Source: Oscillospiraceae bacterium
Lineage (GTDB): Bacteria; Bacillota; Clostridia; Oscillospirales; Oscillospiraceae
DNA: 64,000 bases
NCBI GenBank assembly: GCA_009780235.1
Contig: WRAK01000013.1
Location: forward strand, 1 to 64,000
Reading direction: 5' to 3'
Position numbers and translations under genes: made by a program. Numbering within the stretch: position 1 is the stretch's first letter; every line of letters begins with the position of its first letter. The notes under the pieces are model-generated. The model worked only from the letters and a program-made list of their open reading frames with translations. It was not told the DNA's origin and ran no database searches. This document shows positions 39,975 through 48,293 of the stretch, piece after piece.

Positions 39975-41309
39975 TTATCTGCCGCCCCAGAATCCAAGCA
40001 GATACATCACAACCGTTGTCAGCGTCATCATCCCGCCGACTGCGGCCTCCAGCGGCATAACCCTAATTCGCTCGCCCATGGTACACTTCATGCCCTGTTG
40101 CGTGGCGAGGAAGATGTTGCCGTGCGGGACGATGTCCAAGAATCCGCCGCCTGCGTGGAGCATAACAGCACCTGCCATGGCGGGGACGCCTGCGGCCATG
40201 ATGGTCGCTGCGAATGCCTCACCGCCGATTAGGACACCGGCCGCGTTCGAGCCTGCGGCACAGGCGAAGATAGTACTGGACAAGGGAGCCAAGAACGCGG
40301 TTGGGATGCCCAAATTATGGAGCGTATTCTCTATCATGCCGGGGAAGACGGAGACGGTAATCAGGCCGCCTATGGCTCCGGCACCGAAGAGCATTAGCAC
40401 GACAGGGGCCATACGGATGGCACCTTTTGCGGCGTAGTCCGCGATTTTTTTGCCCTTGCCCATGACGAGCAGGCCGACAACGGCACTCACGGGCAAAACG
40501 TAAAACGGGTCCATCGGCAAATTGGCGGAGTTGATGAAGCTGATGCCCGAAATGTCACCGATGGGGTTCAGCATGAGCAGACCGATAGCGACGGCGGGGG
40601 CAACGATAGCCTTGCCGAAAGAGGGCAGGGTGGAGGCATCGGCGGGCTCTTCCACGTCTGCAGCCACGACTTTGAAGTGCTTTTTCTGCACCATCTTGCA
40701 GAGGATTACCGTGACCACGAGTGCCACGATACCGGCGATGAAGCCGTTAATCATCACGTCACTAAGCGGCAGGCCGAAAGATTCGGCGGCGGCGATGGTG
40801 TTTGGGTTGGGGGAGAAGACGTTACCCGCCTTGCCGCCGCCGCTGATGGCGAGGATGGCGGCGAATTTGCTGATATTCGCCTTGTAAGCGACCGAGAGGG
40901 CGATCGGAGCGACAATCAGCATGGCGACGGTGATAAACACACCTGCGCCCGTGACTATCATGGCCGATAGTGCTATAGCGAGGATTGCCCGCTTTTCGCC
41001 GAGGCCTTTTACGATGCCTCTGGCGATGGTCTCCGCCGCGCCCGTTTCAATCAGCGCACCGGCTAAGAAGCCGCCCGCGATGATGCGGATGTTGATGCCG
41101 ACGGCCTGACGGCTGCCCAGAATCACGATGTCCATCGTCTGGAACAAGTTTGCGCCGCCGACGAGTGCGCCGACGAACACGCCCGTAAACATGGCGAGTG
41201 CGGGGTTCATCTTTTTAATAATCAGAAAGATGGAGAGGGCCAGGGCGAGCAGAACGCCCCAAATGTTGATACTGATGTCTGCTACGTTGATTCCCATTAT
41301 GCTATCCAT
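39975..41309 (-). CDS. GntP-family permease
   Basis: 444 residues with about 12 transmembrane helices. Typical Gnt:H+ symporter features: NPALAMFTGVFVGALVGG, GGFLAGALIETGAAETIARGIVKGLGEKRAILAIALSAMIVTGAGVFITVAMLIVAPIA, ISGGGKAGNVFSPNPNTIAAAESFG, and MLHAGGGFLDIVPHGN near the end. The family carries gluconate, related sugar acids or D-serine with protons; the substrate cannot be read from sequence and no sugar-acid kinase is next to it. AAGGAGA lies 9 nt before the ATG. Confidence 0.87.
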   Translation of the reverse strand: MDSIMGINVADISINIWGVLLALALSIFLIIKKMNPALAMFTGVFVGALVGGANLFQTMDIVILGSRQAVGINIRIIAGGFLAGALIETGAAETIARGIVKGLGEKRAILAIALSAMIVTGAGVFITVAMLIVAPIALSVAYKANISKFAAILAISGGGKAGNVFSPNPNTIAAAESFGLPLSDVMINGFIAGIVALVVTVILCKMVQKKHFKVVAADVEEPADASTLPSFGKAIVAPAVAIGLLMLNPIGDISGISFINSANLPMDPFYVLPVSAVVGLLVMGKGKKIADYAAKGAIRMAPVVLMLFGAGAIGGLITVSVFPGMIENTLHNLGIPTAFLAPLSSTIFACAAGSNAAGVLIGGEAFAATIMAAGVPAMAGAVMLHAGGGFLDIVPHGNIFLATQQGMKCTMGERIRVMPLEAAVGGMMTLTTVVMYLLGFWGGR

Positions 41310-41400
41310 ATGTACATGTCTCCTTCAATTGCGATATGCAGATACTACTGTACCGTTATTGCGGTGGAGTGTCAATAGTTTTTTTGCCGGGGGCGGATTC

Positions 41401-41429
41401 TTGTCACGTGCAGAACCTTATGGTATACT
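41401..41429 (+). promoter_or_regulatory. Promoter of the hydrogenase-associated operon
   Basis: TTGTCA (41401-41406), 17-nt spacer ending TGG, TATACT (41424-41429). Confidence 0.7.
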
Positions 41430-41457
41430 GAGCGTAAATGAGTTGGAGGCGATGCGC

Positions 41458-41796
41458 ATGTTATTACGGGATGTAAAAGAACTGTTAGATGCCAAGGTCT
41501 ACTGCGGCGAGGAATACTTGGACCGTGAAGTCAATTCCGCCTGCGGGGCGGACTTGATGAGCGATGTGTTGGCCTTTGTGAAACAGGAGGGCTTGTTGCT
41601 CACGGGCCTCTTGAATCCGCAGATTGTGCGGACGGCGGAGATGATGGATATCTACTGCATCATGATTGTGCGGGGCAAGACCCCGGATGAGACGATAGTA
41701 AACTTGGCACGGGCGAAAGGTATCGTACTGATGACAACGGAATGTCACATGTACGACGCCTGCGGGAAACTCTATCGTGCCGGGCTGGGCAGGTGA
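41458..41796 (+). CDS. DRTGG-domain protein (first)
   Basis: 112 residues matching the DRTGG domain: VKELLDAKVYCGEEYLDREVNSACGADLMSDVLAFVKQEGLLLTGL, then TAEMMDIYCIMIVRGKTPDETIVNLARAKGIVLMTTECHMYDACGKLY. DRTGG domains occur beside CBS and phosphotransacetylase modules and are taken to bind a small ligand. The first gene of a run leading to the hydrogenase genes. The ATG at 41458 lies 9 nt after GGAGG; the ATG at 41452 is too close. A second DRTGG gene follows at 43564. Confidence 0.8.
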   Translation: MLLRDVKELLDAKVYCGEEYLDREVNSACGADLMSDVLAFVKQEGLLLTGLLNPQIVRTAEMMDIYCIMIVRGKTPDETIVNLARAKGIVLMTTECHMYDACGKLYRAGLGR

Positions 41797-41800
41797 CGGC

Positions 41801-42232
41801 ATGGAAAAGATTCATTTACATTATGAAGTAGACGGCGATAATTTCATGGCGGCGGGGGAGGCCTCCTGCGACATGAAGCGGGTACTCAAGCAACTCGGCT
41901 TTGACAGCGAGACAATTCGGCGGGCGTCCATCTGTATGTACGAGGGCGAGATTAACATGGTCATCCACGCAGACGGCGGCACTGCGGATGTGTATGTTGA
42001 GACGTCCCGTATTGAGATTGTACTGACCGACAGCGGCCCCGGTATTGAAGACGTCTCTCAGGCAATGCAGAGGGGGTTTTCCACCGCTACCCAGTCCATC
42101 CGGGAACTGGGCTTCGGGGCGGGGATGGGTCTGCCGAACATGGAGCAGTATTCGGATTGGATGGATGTAAGCTCGGAAGTCGGTGTCGGTACGACGGTGA
42201 CGGTTCGGATTGCATTGGGCGAAACCGCCTAA
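41801..42232 (+). CDS. GHKL ATPase, RsbW/SpoIIAB-like
   Basis: 143 residues that are one Bergerat-fold domain: N-box RRASICMYEGEINMVIHADGG, G1 DSGPGIEDVSQAMQ, G2 ELGFGAGMGLPNMEQYSD. No histidine phosphoacceptor or membrane part, so it resembles anti-sigma-factor kinases rather than a sensor kinase. Starts 4 nt after the DRTGG gene. Genes of this kind occur beside [FeFe]-hydrogenase genes in Thermotoga and Clostridia; the phosphorylation target is unknown. Confidence 0.85.
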   Translation: MEKIHLHYEVDGDNFMAAGEASCDMKRVLKQLGFDSETIRRASICMYEGEINMVIHADGGTADVYVETSRIEIVLTDSGPGIEDVSQAMQRGFSTATQSIRELGFGAGMGLPNMEQYSDWMDVSSEVGVGTTVTVRIALGETA

Positions 42233-42246
42233 AGGGGGCGTTACTT

Positions 42247-43548
42247 ATGGAAAACGCAGTCGCGCTTATCAAGGATAAGTGCAAAGGTTGCACCACTTGT
42301 ATCAAACAGTGTCCCACGGAGGCGATTCGGGTGCGCAGGGGCATGGCTCGGATTTTGAAAGAGCGTTGCATTGACTGCGGGCTTTGTATCCGTGTTTGTC
42401 CGCACCATGCGAAGAAAGCGGTATATGATTCGTTTGAGCGGCTCAAGGACTTCAAATACACCGTCGCCCTGCCCGCGCCTGCTCTGTACGGGCAGTTTCA
42501 TAATTTGGAGGACGTAAATGTCATTCTGACCGGGCTTTTGAAGCTAGGGTTTGACCGTGTGTATGAAGTCTCCAAAGGGGCGGAGATGATATCGGAACTC
42601 ACCCGCATGGAACTCTCCGACGCGCCCGATGGTACGCTTGTCGTTTCATCGGCCTGTCCTGCGGCGGTGCGGCTGATTTGCACCCGCTTTCCGAAGCTTA
42701 TCGGAAATCTGGCACGGCATGTTGCGCCGATGGAGATTGCCGCCGTCCATGCCCGTGAGGAAGCTATGGCGGAGACGGGGCTGCGGCATGAGGAAATCGG
42801 AGTGTTTTTCATCACGCCCTGTCCCGCGAAAGTGACGGGGATTCACGCCCCCGAGCACTTACATCAGCCTGTCATTGACGGTGCGCTCTCTATGGCGGAG
42901 GTCTATAAGAAATTACTGGGCGTGATGGACAGAGAAAACCCGCTCCCGCTCTCGCAGAGCGGCATTGTGGGGGTCGGTTGGGCATCGACGGGCGGAGAGT
43001 CGGCCGCGCTTTTGCAAGACCGATATTTGGCGGTGGACGGGATAGAGAATATCATCGCCGTGTTGGAAGATATTGAGGACGGGAAGATTCCCCGTTTGAA
43101 ATTCTTGGAATTAAATGCCTGTAATCAGGGATGTGTGGGCGGTTGTCTCACGGTGGAGAACCCTTACGTGGCAAAGGGGCGCATCAGGCGGCTGCGGAAG
43201 TTTATGCCCGTGTCACGGAATCAGTTAAACCCGGAAGCACTCAAGATGGAAAAGTTCTTGTCCGACAAGCACTTCGAGAGTGCGCCCGTCTGGCAATTGG
43301 CGGCAGACCGCACCTTGGCGATGGAGTTGTATCAGAAAATCAGCACGCTGACGGCACTTTTACCGGGGCTGGATTGCAGCTCTTGCGGGACCCCATCTTG
43401 CCGCGCACTTGCGGAGGATGTGGCACTCGGCTTTGCCTCGGAGGAAGACTGCATCTTCCGTGTGCGGGAGCGGATGCAGTACATGACGGGTACGGGTGAT
43501 GCGGATGAGTACCTGCCGCCGCCGTTTCGGAAAGGACAGGATGAGTAG
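42247..43548 (+). CDS. Hydrogenase-like iron-sulfur protein with degenerate H-cluster motifs
   Basis: 434 residues. Two [4Fe-4S] ferredoxin motifs (CKGCTTCIKQCP, CIDCGLCIRVCP), then a domain like the [FeFe]-hydrogenase large subunit. The three H-cluster motifs are altered: SSACPAAV (for TSCCPxW), ITPCPAKV (for MPCxxK) and ACNQGCVGGCL (for ACPGGCxNGGGQ). A C-terminal Fe-S domain (CSSCGTPSCRALAEDV ... EEDC) follows. It probably cannot hold a normal active site and may sense redox state or H2, or assist assembly. The ATG at 42247 lies after AAAGGGGG. Related to the uncharacterised protein beside the Thermotoga hydrogenase genes. Confidence 0.85.
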   Translation: MENAVALIKDKCKGCTTCIKQCPTEAIRVRRGMARILKERCIDCGLCIRVCPHHAKKAVYDSFERLKDFKYTVALPAPALYGQFHNLEDVNVILTGLLKLGFDRVYEVSKGAEMISELTRMELSDAPDGTLVVSSACPAAVRLICTRFPKLIGNLARHVAPMEIAAVHAREEAMAETGLRHEEIGVFFITPCPAKVTGIHAPEHLHQPVIDGALSMAEVYKKLLGVMDRENPLPLSQSGIVGVGWASTGGESAALLQDRYLAVDGIENIIAVLEDIEDGKIPRLKFLELNACNQGCVGGCLTVENPYVAKGRIRRLRKFMPVSRNQLNPEALKMEKFLSDKHFESAPVWQLAADRTLAMELYQKISTLTALLPGLDCSSCGTPSCRALAEDVALGFASEEDCIFRVRERMQYMTGTGDADEYLPPPFRKGQDE

Positions 43549-43563
43549 AAAGGTGTGTTTCGT

Positions 43564-43902
43564 ATGACAGTCAAAGAATTTGCAACCACGCTCGGCCTCA
43601 AGAACTGGACACCCGATTTGGATTTGGATGTGCCAATCACCGGGGGGTATGCGGGGGATATGCTCAGTTGGGTGATGGGCAAGGCGGTGGCGGGGTCTGC
43701 TTGGATGACGATTATGTCCAATCAGAACGTGGTTGCTGTCGCCCTGATGACGGATGTGGCCTGTGTGGTGCTGACGGAGGGCGTGGAGCCGGATGCGGCA
43801 CTCGTGACGCAGGCGAACGGGCGGGGTGTGCCGCTGTTTACCTCTGACCTCTCGACCTATGAGCTGTCCGCTTGGCTGGGGACGGCGTTGGCTGCGCAGT
43901 AG
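43564..43902 (+). CDS. DRTGG-domain protein (second)
   Basis: 112 residues: FATTLGLKNWTPDLDLDVPITGGYAGDMLSWVMGKAVAGSAWMTIMSNQNVVAVALMTDVACVVLTEG, with the Gly-Gly-Tyr turn (ITGGYAGDMLS) typical of this DRTGG subgroup. It has the same length as the first DRTGG protein but limited similarity, so the two may form a heterodimer. Starts 15 nt after the hydrogenase-like gene, ends 2 nt before the PHP gene. Confidence 0.78.
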   Translation: MTVKEFATTLGLKNWTPDLDLDVPITGGYAGDMLSWVMGKAVAGSAWMTIMSNQNVVAVALMTDVACVVLTEGVEPDAALVTQANGRGVPLFTSDLSTYELSAWLGTALAAQ

Positions 43903-43904
43903 GC

Positions 43905-44624
43905 ATGGAGTATACTTACGATTTCCACCTCCACTCCTGTCTTTCGCCCTGTGCGTCGGATGACATGACGCCGCAGAACATTGCAAACATGGCGGCATTG
44001 GCGGGGTATGACATCATCGCCGTGGCCGACCACAATACGACCCTGCACGCGCGGGCGGTTATGGAGGCGGCCGATCGGGCGGGGATTATTGCCGTGCCTG
44101 CGATGGAACTGACGACGCAGGAAGAGGTGCATGTCCTTTGCCTCCTGCCGGATTTGGATGCGGCGGAAGCCTTTGGCGCATATGTTTGGGACAGACTGCC
44201 GGATATTCCCAATCGGCGGGATATTTTCGGTGCGCAAATGCAGGTGGACAGCCGGGATGTGCCTGTGCGGGAGATCGGCAGGCTGTTAATCTCCGCGACG
44301 AATATCGGGATTTATGAGGTGTACGACCTCATCCGCAGTTATGGCGGGACGGCGATGCCCTGTCATGTGGACAGAGGGTCTTTTTCTGTGATTTCTAACT
44401 TGGGGTTTTATGATGCCGACATGGGGTTTCCCGCGATTGAGTTGACGGAGGCGTGTGACGGGGAAGCGTTTTGCCGGGCGCATCCAAGTTTGCAAGGATT
44501 GAAACATTATGTAAACTCAGATGCGCATAGTTTGGAGGCGATTCCTGATGCGAAGCGTCGGATTGTGTTGTCTGCGCCGACGGCGGGTGCGGTGATTCGG
44601 GCGATTGAGGGGAAATGTCTATGA
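43905..44624 (+). CDS. PHP-domain phosphoesterase
   Basis: 239 residues: YDFHLHSCLSPCASDDMTPQNIANMAALAGYDIIAVADHNT carries the first two metal-binding motifs of the PHP fold (HxH and DHN), followed by AVPAMELTTQEEVHVLCLL (Glu and His), a CHVDR motif and NSDAHS at the end. The enzyme should hydrolyse a phosphate ester or phosphodiester; a nucleotide second messenger is possible but unproved. It starts 2 nt after the DRTGG stop, so it is part of the same operon. Confidence 0.85.
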   Translation: MEYTYDFHLHSCLSPCASDDMTPQNIANMAALAGYDIIAVADHNTTLHARAVMEAADRAGIIAVPAMELTTQEEVHVLCLLPDLDAAEAFGAYVWDRLPDIPNRRDIFGAQMQVDSRDVPVREIGRLLISATNIGIYEVYDLIRSYGGTAMPCHVDRGSFSVISNLGFYDADMGFPAIELTEACDGEAFCRAHPSLQGLKHYVNSDAHSLEAIPDAKRRIVLSAPTAGAVIRAIEGKCL

Positions 44625-44660
44625 CGCCCGTATGTAGCGCACATGCACATAAGCCGCGAA

Positions 44661-44836
44661 GCCTCCTTTTCCAACTGACGCCCCAAGAGCGAAGCGATTG
44701 GCTCGGCGGAAGGGGTGCCTGTGGTGCAAAGGAGGTGGCAGGCGTAAGCCTGACGGAGGATTTGTTGCCTCTACCGCCGTCATTCAAAGACCAATCCTCA
44801 GTCAGCTGCGCTGACAGCTCCTTTGGAAAAGGAGCC
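44661..44836. repeat. Family B element with terminal inverted repeats
   Basis: 176 bp from GCCTCCTTTTCCAA to TTGGAAAAGGAGCC; near-identical over most of its length to the reverse complement of 30421-30586. It separates the PHP gene from the hydC promoter and fills most of this 338-bp gap. Confidence 0.78.
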
Positions 44837-44878
44837 TAAAAGGAAAAAAGATGATTTAAATTGTTTGTCAAAAAGGCT

Positions 44879-44906
44879 TTGTTTTTTACAAAGCTTGTGT
44901 TATAAT
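44879..44906 (+). promoter_or_regulatory. Promoter of the hydC-hydA operon
   Basis: TTGTTT (44879-44884), 16-nt spacer, TATAAT (44901-44906). An inverted repeat GCTTTGT/ACAAAGC (44876-44895) overlaps the -35 and could be an operator. Confidence 0.55.
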
Positions 44907-44962
44907 GTCGGAGTGTGTGAAAAAATCAACTAACACCAACATCGCAGAGGAGGGGCAATCGG

Positions 44963-45481
44963 ATGCCGAATACAAAGACAACTGTGCCGTTTGCAGGTAC
45001 GAAAGAACAGGAAGCGCAGCTGCTGGAAATCATAGCCGCCCATAAGGGGCAGGCGGGAGCCAGTATGCCTGTTTTACAGGCGGCGCAGTCGCTGTACGGC
45101 TATTTGCCGGAAGAAGTGCAGGTTATGATTGCGGAGGAGTTGGATATTCCGCTGAGTGAGATTTACGGGATCGTGTCATTCTATTCCCAATTTACGCTCA
45201 ACCCGAAGGGCAAGATTAACATCGCCGTCTGCATGGGTACGGCCTGCTATGTCCGTGGTGCGGGTGATATTTTGGATGATATTGCAAAACATACCTGCTG
45301 TCAGTCCGGGAGCATTACGGATGACAGGACGGTTTCTTTAGAGGCGACCCGTTGCATCGGTGCTTGCGGGCTCGCGCCTGTTTTGACGATTAACGACGAT
45401 GTATACGGCAAGCTCGACCGCGGTGAGATTGAGCCTGTCATCGATACCTATCTCGAAAAAGAGAAAGGTAACCGGGCATGA
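44963..45481 (+). CDS. hydC: NAD-linked [FeFe]-hydrogenase subunit C (NuoE-like)
   Basis: 172 residues of the NuoE/HydC thioredoxin-fold family with a [2Fe-2S] site: MGTACYVRGAGDIL and EATRCIGACGLAPVLTIND give the four Cys (C-x4-5-C ... CxGxC). The helical front SMPVLQAAQSLYGYLPEEVQ and IYGIVSFYSQF are typical. It passes electrons within the HydABC complex in the cytoplasm. GAGGAGGGG lies before the ATG; the stop overlaps the next start by 4 nt. Confidence 0.93.
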   Translation: MPNTKTTVPFAGTKEQEAQLLEIIAAHKGQAGASMPVLQAAQSLYGYLPEEVQVMIAEELDIPLSEIYGIVSFYSQFTLNPKGKINIAVCMGTACYVRGAGDILDDIAKHTCCQSGSITDDRTVSLEATRCIGACGLAPVLTINDDVYGKLDRGEIEPVIDTYLEKEKGNRA

Positions 45482-46011
45482 AAGAACTCTCTCTGCATCT
45501 CTTAGATATTGCGCAAAACTGCCTGACGGCAGGGGCTAAGCATGTGGAGATTTTGATGCGGGACAGCGTCGCCGATGATTTGGTGGAGATTGCCATCAAA
45601 GACGACGGCCACGGGATGGACGCGGAACTGCTTGCACGAGTGACAGAGCCGTTTACCACCACGCGGACGACACGCAAGTTGGGTATGGGTCTGCCCCTGT
45701 TTCAGATGGCGGCGGAGATGACGGGCGGCGAGTTGCGGATTGAGAGCGAACCGGGTGTCGGTACAACTGTCCGGGCCTCGTTCGTCCGCTCTCACATCGA
45801 CACCCCGCCTTTGGGGGACATGGCAGAGACGATTGTCACCCTTATCCACGGCGCGCCGGATGTGGAATTTCTATACCGCTATGAGACAGATGCGGAGACG
45901 GTGCAATTCGACACGACAGAGATGCGGGAAATCTTAGAGGATGTCCCTTTGGACGAGCCGGATGTGCTGGCTTGGATTCGGGGGCACCTGAGGGAATTAA
46001 TGCAGAATTAA
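45478..46011 (+). CDS. GHKL ATPase beside hydC
   Basis: 177 residues. Bergerat motifs: LLDIAQNCLTAGAKHVEI (N-box with Asn), IKDDGHGMDAELLARV (G1), TRKLGMGLPLFQMAAEM (G2), GVGTTVRASF. The last 60 residues are a separate small domain (DTPPLGDMAETIVTLIHGAPDVEFLYRYE). Equivalent genes stand between hydC and hydB in Moorella- and Thermotoga-like clusters; no sensor part is present and the role is unknown. Begins inside the hydC stop (ATGA). Confidence 0.85.
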   Translation: MKELSLHLLDIAQNCLTAGAKHVEILMRDSVADDLVEIAIKDDGHGMDAELLARVTEPFTTTRTTRKLGMGLPLFQMAAEMTGGELRIESEPGVGTTVRASFVRSHIDTPPLGDMAETIVTLIHGAPDVEFLYRYETDAETVQFDTTEMREILEDVPLDEPDVLAWIRGHLRELMQN

Positions 46012-46027
46012 TAATGCAGAATTTTTT
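46000..46027 (+). repeat. AATGCAGAAT repeat units within the hyd operon
   Basis: TTAATGCAGAATTAATAATGCAGAAT-type units; the first supplies the last codons (MQN) and stop of the upstream ATPase gene. Confidence 0.55.
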
Positions 46028-46061
46028 ATCTTCTTATATTTGCGGCTGAAAGGAGCAGAAC

Positions 46062-46442
46062 ATGGCAAAGACGATTGAGGAATTACGGGCAATTCGGGAA
46101 AAGATGCGGGGGCAAATTGACCTCAGGCAAAAAGGAGAGGATAATCTCCGTGTTGTGGTCGGGATGGCGACCTGCGGGATTGCGGCCGGGGCTCGGCCTG
46201 TGTTGCACGCGTTTACGGAAGAGGTTCGGCGCAGAGGCTTGAACAATGTCACGGTCGGACAGGCCGGGTGTATCGGGCTTTGTCAGTTTGAGCCGATTGT
46301 GGAAGTGTACGCGCCTGATGCGGAGAAAGTCACTTACGTCAACATGGATGCAGAAAAAGCCGCCCGTGTTGTGGCGGAGCATTTGGTGAACAACCGTGTG
46401 GTAGCGGAGTATACCGTCGGAGCTGTCGAAGGTTTGAAATAA
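46062..46442 (+). CDS. Thioredoxin-like [2Fe-2S] ferredoxin
   Basis: 126 residues: LRVVVGMATCGIAAGARPVLHAFTEEVRRRGLNNVTVGQAGCIGLCQFEPIVEV shows the four Cys of the Trx-like [2Fe-2S] fold (C-x10ish ... CxGxC), though only TCG is seen at the first pair, so the first site has one clear Cys. It resembles TM1420-type and HydX-type small subunits. AAAGGAG precedes the ATG. An AATGCAGAAT repeat (46000-46025) lies between it and the ATPase gene. Confidence 0.82.
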   Translation: MAKTIEELRAIREKMRGQIDLRQKGEDNLRVVVGMATCGIAAGARPVLHAFTEEVRRRGLNNVTVGQAGCIGLCQFEPIVEVYAPDAEKVTYVNMDAEKAARVVAEHLVNNRVVAEYTVGAVEGLK

Positions 46443-46477
46443 GCGGGCTGTGTTGCCCGGAGAAGGGAATGATTCGG

Positions 46478-48280
46478 ATGAATTTTGTAAGAAACCACGT
46501 CCTTGTCTGTGCGGGAACCGGTTGTGTGGCCGCGAAGAGCAAGGAGATTATGGACGAGTTCCAGCTGCAATTGGAAAAGCAAGGCCTGACCGACGAGGTC
46601 AAGGTTATTCTGACCGGCTGCTTCGGTCTCTGTGCGTTGGGGCCGATTGTGGTGGTCTACCCCGAGGGAGCTTTCTATTCAGAGCTGAAAGTAGAAGACA
46701 TTGCCACCATCGTGGAAGAGCATATCCTGAAAGGCCGTGTGGTCAAGGGCTTGCTCTATCATGAGACGGTGCAGGAAGGGTCTGACACCATCAGCGGATT
46801 GAATGAGACGTCTTTTTATAAGAAGCAAGTGCGTGTCTCTCTGCGGAACTGCGGTGTAATTGACCCGGAGAACATTGACGAGTACATCGCCTATGACGGC
46901 TACGAAGCACTCGCCAAATGTCTCACCGAGATGACACCCGAAGCCGTGATCGATGAGATTTTGAAGTCCGGCTTGCGTGGCCGCGGCGGCGGCGGGTTCC
47001 CGACGGGTCTTAAATGGCAGTTTGCCGCTCGTGAGAAGAGCGACATTAAATATATTTGCTGTAACGCCGACGAGGGCGACCCGGGTGCGTTTATGGACCG
47101 CTCCGTGCTGGAGGGTGACCCGCATAATATCATAGAGTCTATGGCCATTGCGGGTTATGCGATTGGAGCGTCTCAGGGCTATATCTATGTGCGTGCCGAG
47201 TATCCGATTGCCGTTGAGCGAATGAATATCGCCATTGCACAGGCGAAAGAATACGGGTTTTTGGGGCAGAATATCTTCGGGACAGGCTTTAACTTTGACT
47301 TAGAAGTCCGTCTCGGTGCCGGTGCGTTCGTCTGCGGTGAGGAAACCGCGCTGATGATGAGCATCGAGGGCAACCGCGGTGAGCCGAATCCCCGTCCGCC
47401 TTTCCCGGCGGTCAAGGGTCTGTTCGGAAAGCCGACCGTGCTGAATAACGTCGAGACCTTTACCAACATTACGTGGATTTTGCTCCACGGTGCCGAGGCC
47501 TTTGCGGCTATGGGTACGGAGAAGTCTAAGGGAACGAAAGTCTTTGCACTAGGCGGTAATATCACCAACACGGGGCTTGTGGAAGTGCCGATGGGGATCA
47601 CGCTCCGTGAAATCGTTGACGAAATCGGCGGCGGGGTGCCGAACGGGAAAGCCTTTAAAGCGGCGCAGACAGGCGGCCCGTCCGGCGGGTGTATTCCCTG
47701 TGAGCTGCTCGACATTCCCATCGACTACGACAGCTTGATTTCCATCGGTTCCATGATGGGTTCGGGCGGCCTCATCGTCATGGACGAAGACAGCTGCATG
47801 GTGGACATTGCCAAGTTCTTCCTCGACTTCACCGTGGAAGAGAGCTGCGGCAAATGTACGCCCTGCCGTATCGGAACGAAGCGGATGCTGGATATTCTGG
47901 AGAAAATCTCCGAGGGTCACGGCACGATGGAAGATATCTGCGCTTTGGAAGAGCTCTCGGCGCATATCAAAGAGAACTCGCTCTGCGGTCTCGGTCAGAC
48001 GGCACCGAACCCGGTTGCTTCTACGCTCGCCCATTTCCGGGACGAATATGAGGCGCACGTATTGGAGAAGCGTTGCCCTGCCGGGGTCTGTAAGAACTTG
48101 CTCCAATACTTCATCATCCCCGAGAAGTGTGTGGGATGTACATTATGTAAACGAGTTTGTCCGACGGACGCGATTGTCGGCGAGGTCAAGCAGGTGCATG
48201 AGATTATTCAGGAAAAGTGTATCAAGTGCGATGCCTGCCGAGAAGCGTGTAAGAAATTCAATGCAATCGTGAAACGATAA
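46478..48280 (+). CDS. hydB: NAD-linked [FeFe]-hydrogenase subunit B (NuoF-like)
   Basis: 600 residues. Trx-like [2Fe-2S] domain (HVLVCAGTGCVAAKS, LTGCFGLCALGP), NuoF core with FMN/NAD loops (LRGRGGGGFPTGLKWQFA, NADEGDPGAFMDR, GAGAFVCGEETALMMSIEG), SLBB domain, C-terminal [4Fe-4S] site SCGKCTPCRIGTKRM, and two ferredoxin motifs (CVGCTLCKRVCP, CIKCDACREACK). It binds NAD(H) and FMN and is where bifurcation is thought to involve flavin. The ATG at 46478 is preferred to 46469, which is too close to the AGAAGGG site. Confidence 0.93.
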   Translation: MNFVRNHVLVCAGTGCVAAKSKEIMDEFQLQLEKQGLTDEVKVILTGCFGLCALGPIVVVYPEGAFYSELKVEDIATIVEEHILKGRVVKGLLYHETVQEGSDTISGLNETSFYKKQVRVSLRNCGVIDPENIDEYIAYDGYEALAKCLTEMTPEAVIDEILKSGLRGRGGGGFPTGLKWQFAAREKSDIKYICCNADEGDPGAFMDRSVLEGDPHNIIESMAIAGYAIGASQGYIYVRAEYPIAVERMNIAIAQAKEYGFLGQNIFGTGFNFDLEVRLGAGAFVCGEETALMMSIEGNRGEPNPRPPFPAVKGLFGKPTVLNNVETFTNITWILLHGAEAFAAMGTEKSKGTKVFALGGNITNTGLVEVPMGITLREIVDEIGGGVPNGKAFKAAQTGGPSGGCIPCELLDIPIDYDSLISIGSMMGSGGLIVMDEDSCMVDIAKFFLDFTVEESCGKCTPCRIGTKRMLDILEKISEGHGTMEDICALEELSAHIKENSLCGLGQTAPNPVASTLAHFRDEYEAHVLEKRCPAGVCKNLLQYFIIPEKCVGCTLCKRVCPTDAIVGEVKQVHEIIQEKCIKCDACREACKKFNAIVKR

Positions 48281-48293
48281 GGGGGTGACGGAA

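Noticed and set aside
44876..44906. Rex-type operator before hydC
   Set aside because: The repeat TTTGT-N5-ACAAA is shorter than the TTGTTAAN4TTAACAA pattern; only a generic inverted repeat is claimed.
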